Assembly (NCBI GenBank): GCA_016712505.1
Contig: JADJQY010000042.1
Location: 186,001 to 250,000, forward strand
From: Candidatus Eiseniibacteriota bacterium
Lineage (GTDB): Bacteria; Eisenbacteria; RBG-16-71-46; CAIMUX01
Length of the DNA stretch: 64,000 nucleotides
Direction of reading: 5' to 3'
Part shown: one piece after another, positions 43,096 to 51,749 of the stretch
Layout: each line of letters starts with the position of its first letter
Position numbering within the stretch: position 1 is the stretch's first letter
Translations under genes and position numbers: made by a program
Notes under the pieces: generated by a model
Database searches by the model: none
Told to the model about the DNA's origin: nothing
What the model saw: the letters and a program-made list of their open reading frames with translations, nothing else

Positions 43096-46031
43096 TCAGG
43101 GGATGACGACCAAGGGAATCGCCTGACGTCTCCGTCCGGAGCGCGCCTCGAGGAAGTAGACGCCGGCGGCGAGCCGTCTTCCCTCGAGATTCGCAACCTG
43201 GATCTGCTCCCCGGCGGGGAACTTGCCGTTGGCGAGTTCTGCCACCACTTGGCCCGCGGTGCCGATCAGGCGAACGCACACCTCGGCCGGTTGCTCCAGA
43301 TCAATCTCGAAGCGCAGAACCTCCGTTCCACGTCGGAGCGGATTCGAACTGCGAAGTTCGAGGAACTTCGGCACTAGCGCGAGATCCGAGACCCCGGAAG
43401 TCGAACACGGATCCGGCAGGCAATCGATCCCGACCCCGAGGAACTCCCCTCCTGCGCAGCGCAGTCGTCCCGCAAGGCAGGGCGGCAGGCCTCTCCGCCG
43501 GTGCAGCACGCTCCCAGAGGTTCGACCGGGCAACACCGGATCCCGGGCCGGTCGATCCCGAACTTGCCCAAACAGACCACCGGATCGATCCGGTCATCGA
43601 AGCCGGAGCGAAACCGGGCGCCGACTCCCGGATAGGGCGCGAGGGAGATCAGCGCCGGCGAGTCGTAGTCACTGTAGGCCGCGAACCAATACACCTCGAA
43701 TAGGTGGTTCTGCTGAGCGTCTACCCAGCGAACGGTCGTGCCCGTCGTTGTCGCCGGCCAGTTTGGCATCGGCTCTTCCAGGTCCGCGCATGACCCGTAG
43801 TCCCCGATCTCCACCGCGCCGGCCGTGTACTGGATTCCGAAGTCCACGGCGTTCACGACCGGGCTGGTCGCGCGCGGGAAGGCCGCGAGGGCGTGCAGGA
43901 TGATCGGAAACTCCCGGTCCGTCTCGACCTGCGCGATCTGACACTCGCTGACCTCGGCCTGCCCGCAGTAATCGGTGCCGGCGCTGTACGTCAGGCTGGG
44001 GTTCGAGACCAGCATCAGGACGCCCCCCTGATTCGGACCGCAGGGAGTCAGAGGACACTCCATGTTGTCCGACAGGTAGACTCCTTCTCGGGCCACGCAA
44101 CCCGCCAGGGTGGTCTGCACGCACTGCGCATCGGGGAGGCAACAGGCACCTGTGCCTCCGCACGGTCGTGTTTCGCAACTACCGACGTCCGCGCGGTAGC
44201 TCCCGCGCATGGTGTTACACTGTAGCTCCGACAGAATCATGCAAGATCCGTCGTCCAGACAACAGCCGCCCACGCACGGGCTCGGATCGCAGCTCGCGCC
44301 GACCGAATGGGTGCCGCCCAGGGTGGTGCATGCCGGTTCGAGCAGGCGCAGGCACTGCGTCTCATCATAACAGCAGGCGCCGACGCCGTCCGCTTCGCGG
44401 CAACAGTCACTCGGCTCCTCGCAGCCGACGCCCACCGCCCCCAGATCGAAGCCGCAGGGACTCACCTCGGCACGGCAAGGCGATGTCTCGGTCAGGGCGA
44501 GATTCCCCTCCTCGGTCGGGGCAGCGAGGCACCGCGGCGGTACGCACAGCCCCGGGTCCGTCACGACCTGCGGTCCGATCACCCGCACATTCGGGGTGGC
44601 GCCAAACTCCTGCATCGCGCTACAGATCAGGGTTACATCGGAGGAATCGTCGGCATTCACGTCGCTCCCGGTCCCGTACGAGATCTCCTGGCAATTGTCG
44701 GCGAGTATCGATGTCTGGATCGTCGCGGTCGACGAGTATCGAACTGCGATTGCTCCAAGCGCATCGTACCCACGGGCCATGTTCCCAACGATCGTGCAGT
44801 TCGTGAGGTGCACCGTGGCGGCACCAACCTGGAGAGCGGCTCCGCTCCCCGTGGACCTGTTCCCGGAGAAGATGCATCGTTCGATCTGCAGTTCGGATCC
44901 GTTGGATGCGGTGAGTGCGTGGCCACCCGCGCAGGTGTACTGGCACAGGGTCCCGGTCGCTCGAAACTCGCAACCAGATATGACCCCGTGTGATTCTTCG
45001 ATGCGCACCCCGTGGTCGTTCGAGAGAAAGCGGCAGTCGCGCATGGCCACCGCTGAGCTGTCGACTCCTACGCTCCCATCATTCCCGACGACCTGGCAGC
45101 GCTCCAGCAGGAGGCGCGACCCAGGTCGCACCACGACGGTTCCCCCGCAGGCGTCGTGCTGCTCGATGAGCGTATCGAAGATCCGTACCGAGTTGTTTCC
45201 GTCGCACCACAATGCCGCTCCAGTGCCACCGCACCCCGAATCGCTGTAGTCCCCTCCCTCATTCTCCGCCAGCCGAGAGTTGACGATCTCGATGAGCGCA
45301 CCGTTCGCACAGTAAATGCCCCCGCCGCTCACACCCTGCGACCAACCGTAGCGGGGAAAGAGACGCCCGCCGTTCCGTCGAATCTCGGACGCACGAATCT
45401 TGACGTTCGACCCGGCATTGCAGAAAACCCCGCCGCCACGAACTTCCTGAGTGGCATAGCAACCATTGTTCTCGATCACCATGTCTTCCAGCACTGGAGA
45501 ACAACCGGCGTCGACGTACACGCCCCCGCCTTGCGCAATCGAGGCCGGAGGGTGGTCCTCGCGATCCTCTCCCGCGACATTGGACACCAGTCTCAGATTT
45601 CGCAGAGTGGGTGACGCCCCGTTGTGGAGGAGGATCCCAGCGCCGCGCTCCACGCCACCTCCGTTGGCAATGGTGAATCCCTCGACGACCAGGGCACTGG
45701 TCTCTCCGCCTCGCATGAAGATCCCGCGATCCGCGCGCTCGCAATCGATGATCGTCTCGCCGGGTCCTGCGATCGACCTGAGCACGATGCGCTTCCCGTG
45801 GAATTCGAGACCGCGGTTCCCGATTCCGCGGTAGGCGCCGGGGGCCACCAGGACGGTGTCCCCGTTGCTCACCACGTTGATTCCTCCCTGAAGGGTCGGC
45901 CCTCCGGGGAACACCTCAAACGTTGCGGCGAGTGGGCTGGAAGAGCCGGCCAACCAGGCGCCAAGAGTCGCGCCAAGGAACGGGACCAGAGTCGGGCGGT
46001 TCCTGAACCGAAGAGGATTATGCACGGGCAC
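43096..46031 (-). CDS. Secreted beta-helix protein with GACC Cys-rich repeats and FlgD-like end (one frameshift)
   Basis: A protein of about 978 residues if one indel is corrected. Order: a signal-like N-terminus (FLGATLGAWLAGSSSPLA); a right-handed beta-helix to about residue 450 (TIIDCERADRGIFMRGG, CRFLSNDHGVRIEESHG, CTIVGNMARGYDALG); three GACC-type Cys-rich units (GACCYDETQCLRLLEPAC, GGCCLDDGSCMILSELQC, GACCLPDAQCVQTTLAGC); a domain of ~170 residues shared with the protein at 35119-35904; a fourth Cys unit; and an FlgD-like tail (LAAGVYFLEARSG). The last Cys unit is split near 43,455: the frame that continues to 43374 is nonsense, whereas the frame to 43096 reads AGGEFLGVGIDCLPDPC. The start is GTG at 46031. 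Confidence 0.72.
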
Positions 46032-46145
46032 CTCGATTTCGATCGAACTCAGCTTCTCGTGGCCATTGAGGTGGGGGCGGAGATTGTCCCGTACGTGTTC
46101 GATGATGTCAAACGAACAAACACCACGGCGTGGACAGCCCGTTCG

Positions 46146-47777
46146 TCACGGGCACGCGCTCACCGTAGAACCACGACCTGCGCCGCCGGCCCGGCATCCG
46201 CCGAGATGAAGTAGACGCCGCTCGTCACCGTGCCGCCCTCGGAGTCGCGTCCGTCCCAGAGAACGCTGCGACCTCCGTGTACGGCAAGGCTCCGCACCAG
46301 TCGGCCGGAGACATCGCAGACCCCGAACAACCTCCGGCCGGAGTTCGTCGCGCACGAAGCGAATTCGGGAGCCGAAGCGGGTGGGGTTGGGGGCAACGAG
46401 GAGACCGGACGCCTGCCAGGTCCCGGGCTCGGGGAGAACGAGCTGCTCCTCGGCCGACACCGTGGCGTCGATCAACGCGGTCCAGATGCTCAAGACATTG
46501 CCATCGAGTCGGGTCCAGAGCGGGCGAACCTTGCCGTTGTAGGCTGCGATTCCGCTGTAGTCGCCGAAGAAGACGTTGGTGTTCGGCGTGAACGGAGTGG
46601 CGCTGATCTTCTCGTTGATCCAGGTGACGCCGCCGTCGTTCGACCAGGCGTAGTAGACGTCGGTCGCGACGCCGGCCTGATCGCGGCGGTCATAGAAGAC
46701 GGAATGGATCACGCCGGTGATCGGATCGACGTCGATCCAGCTCATGAACTGGTCCTTGCCGTTTCCGACCGGGTCGTTGTTGATGCGGCGCCGCGGGCTC
46801 CAGGTCAGTCCGCCGTCGTCCGAGGAGAGCAGGAAGGTGTCGTAGTCGCCGTTTCGGTTGTCCGCCCAGTGGACATAGACCCGACCGCGGTACGGTCCAC
46901 CGGAGATGTCGACCTTGGTCACGGGGAGGCCGTTGCAGCGGTAGAGCCCGGGGATCGGGAAGTCCCAGCCGCCAGGCTGATCCGAGATCACCTGGTCGTC
47001 GCCGAAGGAGATCCCCCCGTTCGTCGAGCGATCGAACTCGAGGCCGCGCGGGCCGGCCCAGCAGACGTAGATGTCGCCATTGGGACCAACCGCGGGGACC
47101 GCCCCTTCGACCGTGTCGTCGGTGTCGACCGCATCCCCGCCGCGGTCGGAGATCTTGAGCGGCGTGGAAAAGCTGGCCCCTCCGTCCGTCGATCGGGCGA
47201 ACAGGATCCGGCTCGAGTCGGTCGGGCTGCTGCTGCCGTAGCGATCGAACTGGGTCCAGGTGAGGTAGAGCCATCCTCGGCGCGCTCCCTGATTCCAGTC
47301 GCACACCGGCCACTCCTTGTCATCGAATGGCTGACCGCTGTTGTGCTCGATGACCGGCGTGGCGGTCGCTTTCCAGGTGATGCCGCCGTCGGTCGACTTG
47401 TTCACGAAGATGCCGGAGTGGCTGAACGTCCCGATGTAGGCAAAGTAGGCGTTGCCGTCCGCGTCGAAGGTGAGGGCGGGGTCACCGAGATTGAACTGCC
47501 CGGGCAGGAGGACGTCGCCCCAGGTCGCTCCCCCGTTGCTGCTCGCGTAGTAGCGGCTCCCGCTCGCCTGTGCCCCGCCCAGAACCTGCGACGGCTGCGT
47601 GGGGCGAATCGCTATGGTGCACTCCTCGGGCGAGTTCGAGAAGGTGTTCACCTTGACGTTGGTGTAGGCGGAGGCGGTATCGCCCCCGGTCGCCAGGCCG
47701 AGCAGCCCGGCCACGAGGAGGCGGACGAACGAGCGAGTGGCGCGGGCCATCCGCGGCTCTGGGAGTCCAAGCAGCAT
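46146..47777 (-). CDS. Secreted BNR/sialidase-like repeat protein with FlgD-like end (one frameshift)
   Basis: About 540 residues, starting at the ATG at 47777, which follows a GAGAGG ribosome-binding site. A signal peptide (FVRLLVAGLLGLATGGDTASA) precedes a six-bladed-propeller-like region with Asp-box motifs (SSNGGATWGD, STDGGITWKA, STDGGASFST, SSDDGGLTWSP, SNDGGVTWIN). Sialidase catalytic arginines were not identified, so it may be non-enzymatic. The FlgD-like end (GVCDVSGRLVRSLAV, TSGVYFISADAG ... VVVLR, stop at 46160) is in a different frame; a one-base indel near 46,335 separates it from the body. Confidence 0.72.
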   Translation of the reverse strand: MLLGLPEPRMARATRSFVRLLVAGLLGLATGGDTASAYTNVKVNTFSNSPEECTIAIRPTQPSQVLGGAQASGSRYYASSNGGATWGDVLLPGQFNLGDPALTFDADGNAYFAYIGTFSHSGIFVNKSTDGGITWKATATPVIEHNSGQPFDDKEWPVCDWNQGARRGWLYLTWTQFDRYGSSSPTDSSRILFARSTDGGASFSTPLKISDRGGDAVDTDDTVEGAVPAVGPNGDIYVCWAGPRGLEFDRSTNGGISFGDDQVISDQPGGWDFPIPGLYRCNGLPVTKVDISGGPYRGRVYVHWADNRNGDYDTFLLSSDDGGLTWSPRRRINNDPVGNGKDQFMSWIDVDPITGVIHSVFYDRRDQAGVATDVYYAWSNDGGVTWINEKISATPFTPNTNVFFGDYSGIAAYNGKVRPLWTRLDGNVLSIWTALIDATVSAEEQLVLPEPGTWQASGLLVAPNPTRFGSRIRFVRDELRPEVVRGLRCLRPTGAEPCRTRRSQRSLGRTRLRGRHGDERRLLHLGGCRAGGAGRGSTVSACP

Positions 47778-47939
47778 GGTGTGTCCTCTCGGCTGTGTCC
47801 GGAGAGGTTCCTCCGGTCTCTGGATGCGACCATAAGGATAGCTGTTGCCCGTGGCGGGCGAGAACACGAGACTTTGTTGGCCGGAGAGTGCGGCCAGCCC
47901 TATCATCCGCCCCGCACGGTCGATCCCTCAGGAGTTTGC

Positions 47940-48593
47940 TTGACCAAGAACCTCGGCGCCAACCCCACGCCCCGCGCGGTCGTGATGGAACATGCTCTGG
48001 CCCACCTGGGCCAGGGAGACCCGCGCATGGCTCGACTGATCGAGCGGCACGGCCCGCCGCCGCTCCGACGCACCACCAATGTCTTCGCCTCGCTCGCCCG
48101 GGCGATCATCTACCAGCAGCTCTCGGGGAAGGCAGCCGACACGATCTGCGGACGCTTCGAGGCGCTGTGGGAGGGAGACAGCTTCCCGCTCCCGGAGCAG
48201 GTCCTGGCCGCACCGCCGGACGCGCTCCGCGGGGTGGGCCTCTCGCGCCAGAAGGCGTCGTATCTCCTGGATCTCGCTGCGCGTTTCTCCCGAGGCGAGG
48301 TCCGCGCAGGCGACTTCGATCAGCTTTCCGATGAGGAGATCGCGCGCGAGCTGACCGCGGTCAAGGGGATCGGGCAGTGGAGCGCCGACATGTTCCTCAT
48401 CTTCGCGCTCAACCGCCCGGACGTGCTTCCGGTCGGAGACCTCGGGATCCAGAAGGGAATGCAGATCTACTTTCGGATGCGCGTCCTGCCGAAGCCGGAG
48501 CGGATGGTTCGTTCCGCGGCCCCGTGGCGGCCCTATCGCTCCATCGCCAGCTGGTACATGTATCGCGTGGCCGAGAACGGCCTCGCGACGTAG
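47940..48593 (+). CDS. alkA: AlkA-type DNA-3-methyladenine glycosylase
   Basis: A HhH-GPD superfamily base-excision repair enzyme of 217 residues. FASLARAIIYQQLSGKAADTI is the conserved N-part. The helix-hairpin-helix and catalytic region read LTAVKGIGQWSADMFLIFAL and VLPVGDLGIQKG, with Asp in the GPD-loop position. The protein ends PYRSIASWYMYRV, as in short AlkA-like enzymes. The TTG at 47940 is preceded by AGGAG at 5-nt spacing; an ATG at 47985 is the alternative. The open frame reaches far upstream but has no family similarity there. The cytochrome gene follows after 18 nt. Confidence 0.88.
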   Translation: MTKNLGANPTPRAVVMEHALAHLGQGDPRMARLIERHGPPPLRRTTNVFASLARAIIYQQLSGKAADTICGRFEALWEGDSFPLPEQVLAAPPDALRGVGLSRQKASYLLDLAARFSRGEVRAGDFDQLSDEEIARELTAVKGIGQWSADMFLIFALNRPDVLPVGDLGIQKGMQIYFRMRVLPKPERMVRSAAPWRPYRSIASWYMYRVAENGLAT

Positions 48594-48611
48594 CCCCCCC
48601 GGGAGAAACTG

Positions 48612-49829
48612 ATGCGAGGATTTCTGCGCGTATTGCTCGCCTTCGTGCTCGCCTTGGCCGCCATGCTCGTCGCCCTGTATCTGTGGATCGGCGCGACCAA
48701 GGTGCCGACCTACTCGCTGACTCCGGTCAGCCTCTCGGTCGAACCGACGCCGGTGCTGGTGGCCGAAGGCCGGCGCATCGCCGAGGTCCTCTGCACCGAG
48801 TGCCACCGCGATCCGACCACGGAGAAGCTCGCCGGGCGTCTCTTGACCGATGTTCCAGCCAGTCTCGGGCGCTTCCACTCGGCGAACATCACGCGAGATC
48901 GCGTGCACGGGATCGGTGATTGGACCGACGGAGACCTCGCGCGACTCCTCCGCACCGGCGTGCGACGCGACGGTCGCTTCATCGTCATCATGCCCCAGTT
49001 CAATCGGCTGGCCGACGAGGATCTGGCCGCGCTCATCGCCTATCTTCGCTCCGACGCGACCGAACTCTCGCCGGTCGAGGTCACGCAGCCGCCGGCCGAG
49101 CCTGCCTGGCTGGGAAAGGCAGTGCTCCGGTTCATGCTGAAGCCCGCGACCTATCCGACCTCCCCCATCCCCGCCCCGGATCGGAGCGACGCGGTCGCCT
49201 GGGGCCGCTATCTCGTTCGGGACAAGTTCGATTGCTCCGGATGTCACACCAATAACTTCGCTCCTGATCCGATCAATCCGGAACGGACCAAGGGATACAT
49301 GCAGGGTGGGTTCGAGCTGATCGGCCCGGGAGGAGAACCGCTCTTGTCCTCCAATCTCTCGCCGGACGACGAGACCGGCATCGGTCGCTGGAGTCTCGAC
49401 GACTTCAGCCGGGCGATGAAGAACGGGGCGCGCCCCGATCACACGCCGATCCGCCCCCCGATGCCCCGGTTTCGCCAGCTCACCGACGAGGAGATCGCGG
49501 CAATGTACGCCTATCTGCGCGGTCTCCCCGCGGCGCACAACCCTGTGCCGCGGCCGGAGCTCCCGCCCCTGCCCGACACAGCCGATCTGGGCCAGAAGCT
49601 GTACGCGAAGTACGAGTGCGCGACCTGCCACGGTGAGGACGGAAAGGGAGACAACGACTTGACCGGCGCGGCAACGAAGTGGGCCACCGACGAGGAGATC
49701 GCGGCCTACATCAAGAACCCCTCCCGGTTCGTGCCCGACACCCAGATGCCGGAGTGGGAAGGGGTGATCGCGGAGGAGGAGTTCCTTCCGCTGGCGGCGT
49801 ACGTGCGGAGGTTGGGGGGCGGGCGGTAG
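48612..49829 (+). CDS. Membrane-anchored triheme c-type cytochrome
   Basis: A protein of 405 residues. One N-terminal transmembrane anchor (VLLAFVLALAAMLVALYLWI) precedes three CxxCH heme sites: CTECH (61-65), CSGCH (about 208-212) and CATCH (about 336-340). Candidate methionine ligands lie downstream of each (for example VIMPQFNRL, PPMPRFRQL, TQMPEWEG). The layout is that of triheme cytochrome c subunits that feed periplasmic dehydrogenases or oxidases. No partner oxidoreductase is adjacent. Confidence 0.85.
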   Translation: MRGFLRVLLAFVLALAAMLVALYLWIGATKVPTYSLTPVSLSVEPTPVLVAEGRRIAEVLCTECHRDPTTEKLAGRLLTDVPASLGRFHSANITRDRVHGIGDWTDGDLARLLRTGVRRDGRFIVIMPQFNRLADEDLAALIAYLRSDATELSPVEVTQPPAEPAWLGKAVLRFMLKPATYPTSPIPAPDRSDAVAWGRYLVRDKFDCSGCHTNNFAPDPINPERTKGYMQGGFELIGPGGEPLLSSNLSPDDETGIGRWSLDDFSRAMKNGARPDHTPIRPPMPRFRQLTDEEIAAMYAYLRGLPAAHNPVPRPELPPLPDTADLGQKLYAKYECATCHGEDGKGDNDLTGAATKWATDEEIAAYIKNPSRFVPDTQMPEWEGVIAEEEFLPLAAYVRRLGGGR

Positions 49830-49907
49830 GGCCGGCATCCTCGATTGAGTCACCGATCGGGACAATCTGCCCGCGCACGATCGGCAGGCGAAGGGTAAGA
49901 TGCCCCG

Positions 49908-51686
49908 ATGAACAAAGAATCAGACTCCGAGCCGGTTCCCGGCTTCGCTTCGCTTGGCTTGGTCGACGGGTTGGTCAAGGCGGTCACCGCCCTGGGCTAT
50001 GAAGAGCCGACGCCGATTCAGCGACACGCCATTCCCGCCCTGCTCAAGGGGCACGATCTGATGGGGCAGGCCGGGACCGGGACGGGCAAGACCGCCGCGT
50101 TCTCCCTGCCGATGCTCCACCGCCTCGCCAACGAACCTGAGTCGAGGGGCAAGGCGCCGCGCGGCTTCGTGCTGGTGCCGACCCGCGAACTGGCCATGCA
50201 GGTGGCCGAGGCGATCCACAAGTACTCGAAGGGGGTCGGGCTCACGGTCGTCCCGCTGTACGGCGGCGCGCCGATGGAGCAGCAGATCCGCGCCTTGCAC
50301 CGCGGCTGCGACGTGGTGGTGGCGACGCCGGGACGGGCGCTGGACCACCTGCGTCGTGGGACCCTCGAACTCTGGGCAATCCAGGTGCTGGTCCTCGACG
50401 AAGCGGACGAGATGCTCGACATGGGGTTCGCCGAGGATCTCGACGCCCTGATCGCCGGAACACCGAAGGAGCGTCAGACCGCGCTCTTCGCCGCCACCAT
50501 GGCCCCGCGGATCGGTGCGATCGCCGAACGGCATCTGAAGGAGCCGACCCGGGTCACGATCGAGCGGGAGAAGCGCGCCCCGGGCAAGGTCCCGCGCGTG
50601 CGGCAGGTGGCCTACATTGTTGCGCGCGGCCAGAAACCATCGGCCCTCCAGAGGATCCTCGAGTACGAGGGGCCGAAGTCGGTCATCGTTTTTTGCCGGA
50701 CCCGGATCGAGGTCGACGAGCTGACCGACACGCTGAACGCACACGGTTACAGCGCGCAGTCGCTGCATGGCGGAATGGAGCAACGAGGGCGCGATCGGGT
50801 GATGCAGAGCTTCCGGAGCGAGCAGGTGGAAATCCTGGTCGCCACCGACGTGGCGGCGCGCGGCCTCGACATCGACCACGTTTCGCACGTCATCAACTAC
50901 GACGTTCCCAGCTCCCCGGCGGTCTACGTCCACCGGATCGGACGCACCGGGCGGATCGGGCGCGAAGGGGTCGCCATCACCTTGGCCGATCCGCGCGAGA
51001 GCCGCTACCTGCGGAGCATCGAGTCGTTGACCAAGCAGCAGATCGATGTGGTGAAGCTCCCGACGGTGCGCGACCTTCAGGCGCGCCGCCTCGACAACAC
51101 CCGGGCCAAGCTGCGCGAGCGGCTGGAGCGCGGCCAACTGACGGAGATGCGGGCACTGGTCGAAGCGCTGGCACAGGAGTTCGACATTTTCGATGTCGCC
51201 GCCGCCGCGGCGGGACTCCTGCACGACGAGTCGGAGCCGACCCGCCCGGAGGTCGAGATCGTGGAACCGGAGTATCCCCCGCGCGCCTATCCGCCGCGGC
51301 GGTTCGATGGACCACGGCGGCCGTTTCCCGAGCCCCGCGGCGGGCGCGACGCGGACGGACCCCGCGGGCCGAACCGACCGGCCGGACCGGTCCGACCAGG
51401 AGGAGCACCCGCGGGTCCCGGTTCGAGAAAGGACCCGTCCCCCGGCCCGTACCGTGGCCCGCTGCGCGACATCGATGCCCCGCAGAAACCGTTCGCGGGA
51501 AAGGGCAAGCCATACCCGGACAAGGCGAAGACCTATCCGGACAAGGGGAAACCGTACAAGGGCGGCGGAAAGCCGTACGGCGAGCCTTCCAAGCCGTACA
51601 AGCCCACGGGCAAGAAGTATGACCCCAAGAAACCGGACCGATCGAAGGAGGGCGGGAACTCGATCCCGCGCTCACGGCCCAAATGA
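49908..51686 (+). CDS. DEAD-box RNA helicase with basic low-complexity tail
   Basis: A protein of 592 residues. The helicase core is complete: Q motif (YEEPTPIQRHA), motif I AGTGTGKTA, Ia PTRELAMQ, II VLDEADEML, III as AAT instead of SAT, IV VIVFCRTR, V ATDVAARGLDID and VI HRIGRTGRIGREG. The tail after about residue 440 is Pro/Arg/Lys/Gly-rich with repeated KPYxDK and KPY units, likely an RNA-binding extension. Related proteins act in ribosome assembly or RNA decay. A hairpin terminator follows two bases after the stop. Confidence 0.92.
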   Translation: MNKESDSEPVPGFASLGLVDGLVKAVTALGYEEPTPIQRHAIPALLKGHDLMGQAGTGTGKTAAFSLPMLHRLANEPESRGKAPRGFVLVPTRELAMQVAEAIHKYSKGVGLTVVPLYGGAPMEQQIRALHRGCDVVVATPGRALDHLRRGTLELWAIQVLVLDEADEMLDMGFAEDLDALIAGTPKERQTALFAATMAPRIGAIAERHLKEPTRVTIEREKRAPGKVPRVRQVAYIVARGQKPSALQRILEYEGPKSVIVFCRTRIEVDELTDTLNAHGYSAQSLHGGMEQRGRDRVMQSFRSEQVEILVATDVAARGLDIDHVSHVINYDVPSSPAVYVHRIGRTGRIGREGVAITLADPRESRYLRSIESLTKQQIDVVKLPTVRDLQARRLDNTRAKLRERLERGQLTEMRALVEALAQEFDIFDVAAAAAGLLHDESEPTRPEVEIVEPEYPPRAYPPRRFDGPRRPFPEPRGGRDADGPRGPNRPAGPVRPGGAPAGPGSRKDPSPGPYRGPLRDIDAPQKPFAGKGKPYPDKAKTYPDKGKPYKGGGKPYGEPSKPYKPTGKKYDPKKPDRSKEGGNSIPRSRPK

Positions 51687-51687
51687 A

Positions 51688-51713
51688 GAACGGGCGGCTT
51701 CGGCCGCCCGTTC
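51688..51713. terminator. UUCG-loop hairpin between convergent genes
   Basis: GAACGGGCGGC and GCCGCCCGTTC form an 11-bp stem around the stable TTCG tetraloop, between the convergent helicase and S9 peptidase genes. It is likely a bidirectional terminator. Confidence 0.75.
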
Positions 51714-51749
51714 CAGTTTCCGCTCCAGCGCTTCCGGACCGGACCTGAG

